NCBI GenBank assembly: GCA_014804915.1
Contig: JAAUYW010000025.1
Location: 1 to 12,974 of the forward strand
Origin: Desulfovibrio sp.
GTDB taxonomy: Bacteria; Desulfobacterota; Desulfovibrionia; Desulfovibrionales; Desulfovibrionaceae
Length of the DNA stretch: 12,974 nucleotides
Reading direction: 5' to 3'
Shown piece by piece: positions 12,118 through 12,974 of the stretch. How positions within the stretch are numbered: the stretch's first letter is position 1; each line of letters opens with the position of its first letter. The notes below the pieces were generated by a model that did no database searches, had not been told where the DNA came from, and worked only from the letters and a program-made list of their open reading frames with translations. The position numbers and the translations under genes were made by a program.

Positions 12118-12974
12118 TTCTCTCTTTTTTCTCTCTTTTCCGCGCGCAAGCCTCAGAAAAAAGCTTTCGAAATACCTCCAGGAGAGGCTGGCCAGAGCGA
12201 TTGTCAGACCCAGCGTTATTGCCAGTTTTGCGATGTTGGGCAGGCCGGTATTTTTAAGCAGCAGCAGGACGGGCAGATGGAAGAGATAAATGCCATAGGA
12301 GATTACGCCAAGATAAAGCAAGGGCGCGAGCAGCTTGCGCGTGGTTTCGGACAGCCGGAAGGAGCAGATGAAGAGCACGAGCAGGCTGAAGAGAATCGCG
12401 AGCGAGGAGCGGAAGAAGATCACCATGCCTGGCAAATGCCAGTATGGATCATAGTTGCTGACATAAATATGGAAAACTGGCGCGGCGCCGAGCACAAGCG
12501 CGCAAAACAGGCCAAATTTGTACAGGACGCTTTCCTGCAGCGCGCCAAAGCAGGAGGAGCGGGCAAAAAAGGCGAGCAGCATGCCGCAAGCAAAGAAATC
12601 GATCATGCCCGGGAGCTGGGTTGCAGCCATGAACAGGCCATCCGGGAAAGCTGGCGCGCCTGGATCTGCGACCGAGAATGAGATCAGCCGCCAGACAAGG
12701 GCGCAAAGAAAGGCGCATCCTGCGAACCTGGGCAGATTTTGCGAGTTGACAAAGGGAATGACCAGAATCAGCGCGATATAAAACTGCATTTCAACGCCGA
12801 GAGTCCAGTTGGAGGCATTGATGCTGCGATGGAAAGTCGGGAACAGGTTGTGGATGAAAAAGAGATGGGAGAGCAGATCTGCGCCAAAATCCGGCTTTGC
12901 TGTTATTTCAGCAAACAGGAACAGGCAGATGAACAGCGTAAGGTAGTGGAGAGGCGCGATTCTGGCAACGCGCC
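12115..12974 (-). CDS. Acyltransferase-3 family membrane protein (OafA-like), 5' end beyond the window
   Basis: The frame stays open from the right edge, so the ATG at 12789 is internal, not the start. 286 codons are visible; family members have about 350-400 residues, so roughly 80 N-terminal residues are missing. The visible part begins RVARIAPLHYLTLFICLFLF, then SINASNWTLGVEMQFYIAL, matching the family motifs R-x-x-RIxPLYYL and WTLxVExxFYL. Several hydrophobic helices follow (FLCALVWRLISF, FFACGMLLAFF, FGLFCALVLGAAPVF, SLAILFSLLVLFICSF), then YLGVISYGIYLFHLPVLLLL and the C-terminal SWRYFESFFLRLARG. These integral inner-membrane proteins transfer acyl groups, typically acetyl, to sugars of O-antigen, capsule or other surface glycans. 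It ends in a basic tail and stops at the tRNA terminator. The substrate cannot be told. Confidence 0.93.
   Translation of the reverse strand, partial: RVARIAPLHYLTLFICLFLFAEITAKPDFGADLLSHLFFIHNLFPTFHRSINASNWTLGVEMQFYIALILVIPFVNSQNLPRFAGCAFLCALVWRLISFSVADPGAPAFPDGLFMAATQLPGMIDFFACGMLLAFFARSSCFGALQESVLYKFGLFCALVLGAAPVFHIYVSNYDPYWHLPGMVIFFRSSLAILFSLLVLFICSFRLSETTRKLLAPLLYLGVISYGIYLFHLPVLLLLKNTGLPNIAKLAITLGLTIALASLSWRYFESFFLRLARGKERKKRE

Noticed and set aside
1..12974. CRISPR array, insertion sequence or rRNA
   Set aside because: No regularly spaced repeats, transposase motifs or rRNA sequence seen.

Overview
The window looks like the chromosome of a Gram-negative proteobacterium, most likely an alphaproteobacterium. 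The evidence is an outer-membrane lipid-asymmetry (Mla) system, a SPOR-domain envelope protein placed directly after argS, and mlaE-mlaF-mlaD-mlaC-mlaA in one run with mlaA as part of the operon. The taxonomic call is inference from gene order and protein style only.

Layout. Positions 1-2181 (minus, running off the left edge) hold one long multidomain protein: a degenerate radical-SAM/SPASM-like N-terminal half followed by two family-2 glycosyltransferase-like domains. Divergent from it is a small XRE-type regulator (2355-2609, plus). The intergenic gap between them carries two inverted copies of a 17-bp palindrome-like site. Positions 2688-10809 are a tight minus-strand array, in transcription order: fabD, argS, a SPOR protein, mlaE, mlaF, mlaD, mlaC, mlaA, and an oligopeptide/dipeptide-type ABC ATPase. 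Most junctions overlap or abut. The exceptions are the 107-bp SPOR-mlaE gap and the 92-bp mlaF-mlaD gap, which holds a good sigma70-like promoter.

Positions 10972-11857 are a small AT-richer accessory module on the minus strand: a ribbon-helix-helix protein, an unrecognised 85-residue protein and a broken Fic-family gene, each overlapping the next. Its promoter lies inside an inverted repeat. The Fic gene has lost its middle and is out of frame at the junction. Next come a tRNA-Lys(TTT) gene on the plus strand with its own promoter and terminator, and the 3' portion of an acyltransferase-3 membrane protein (12115-12974, minus) running off the right edge.

How the genes work together. MlaE/F/D form the inner-membrane ABC complex, MlaC is the periplasmic lipid shuttle and MlaA the outer-membrane component, so almost the whole phospholipid-trafficking pathway is encoded here; no MlaB (STAS) gene is visible. 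FabD (fatty-acid synthesis) and the SPOR protein are also envelope-related, and ArgS is housekeeping. The glycosyltransferase and acyltransferase at the edges suggest surface-polysaccharide genes beyond the window. The most unusual items are the radical-SAM-like/glycosyltransferase fusion without the radical-SAM cysteine motif, the decayed RHH-X-Fic module, and the orphan peptide-type ATPase at the end of the Mla operon.
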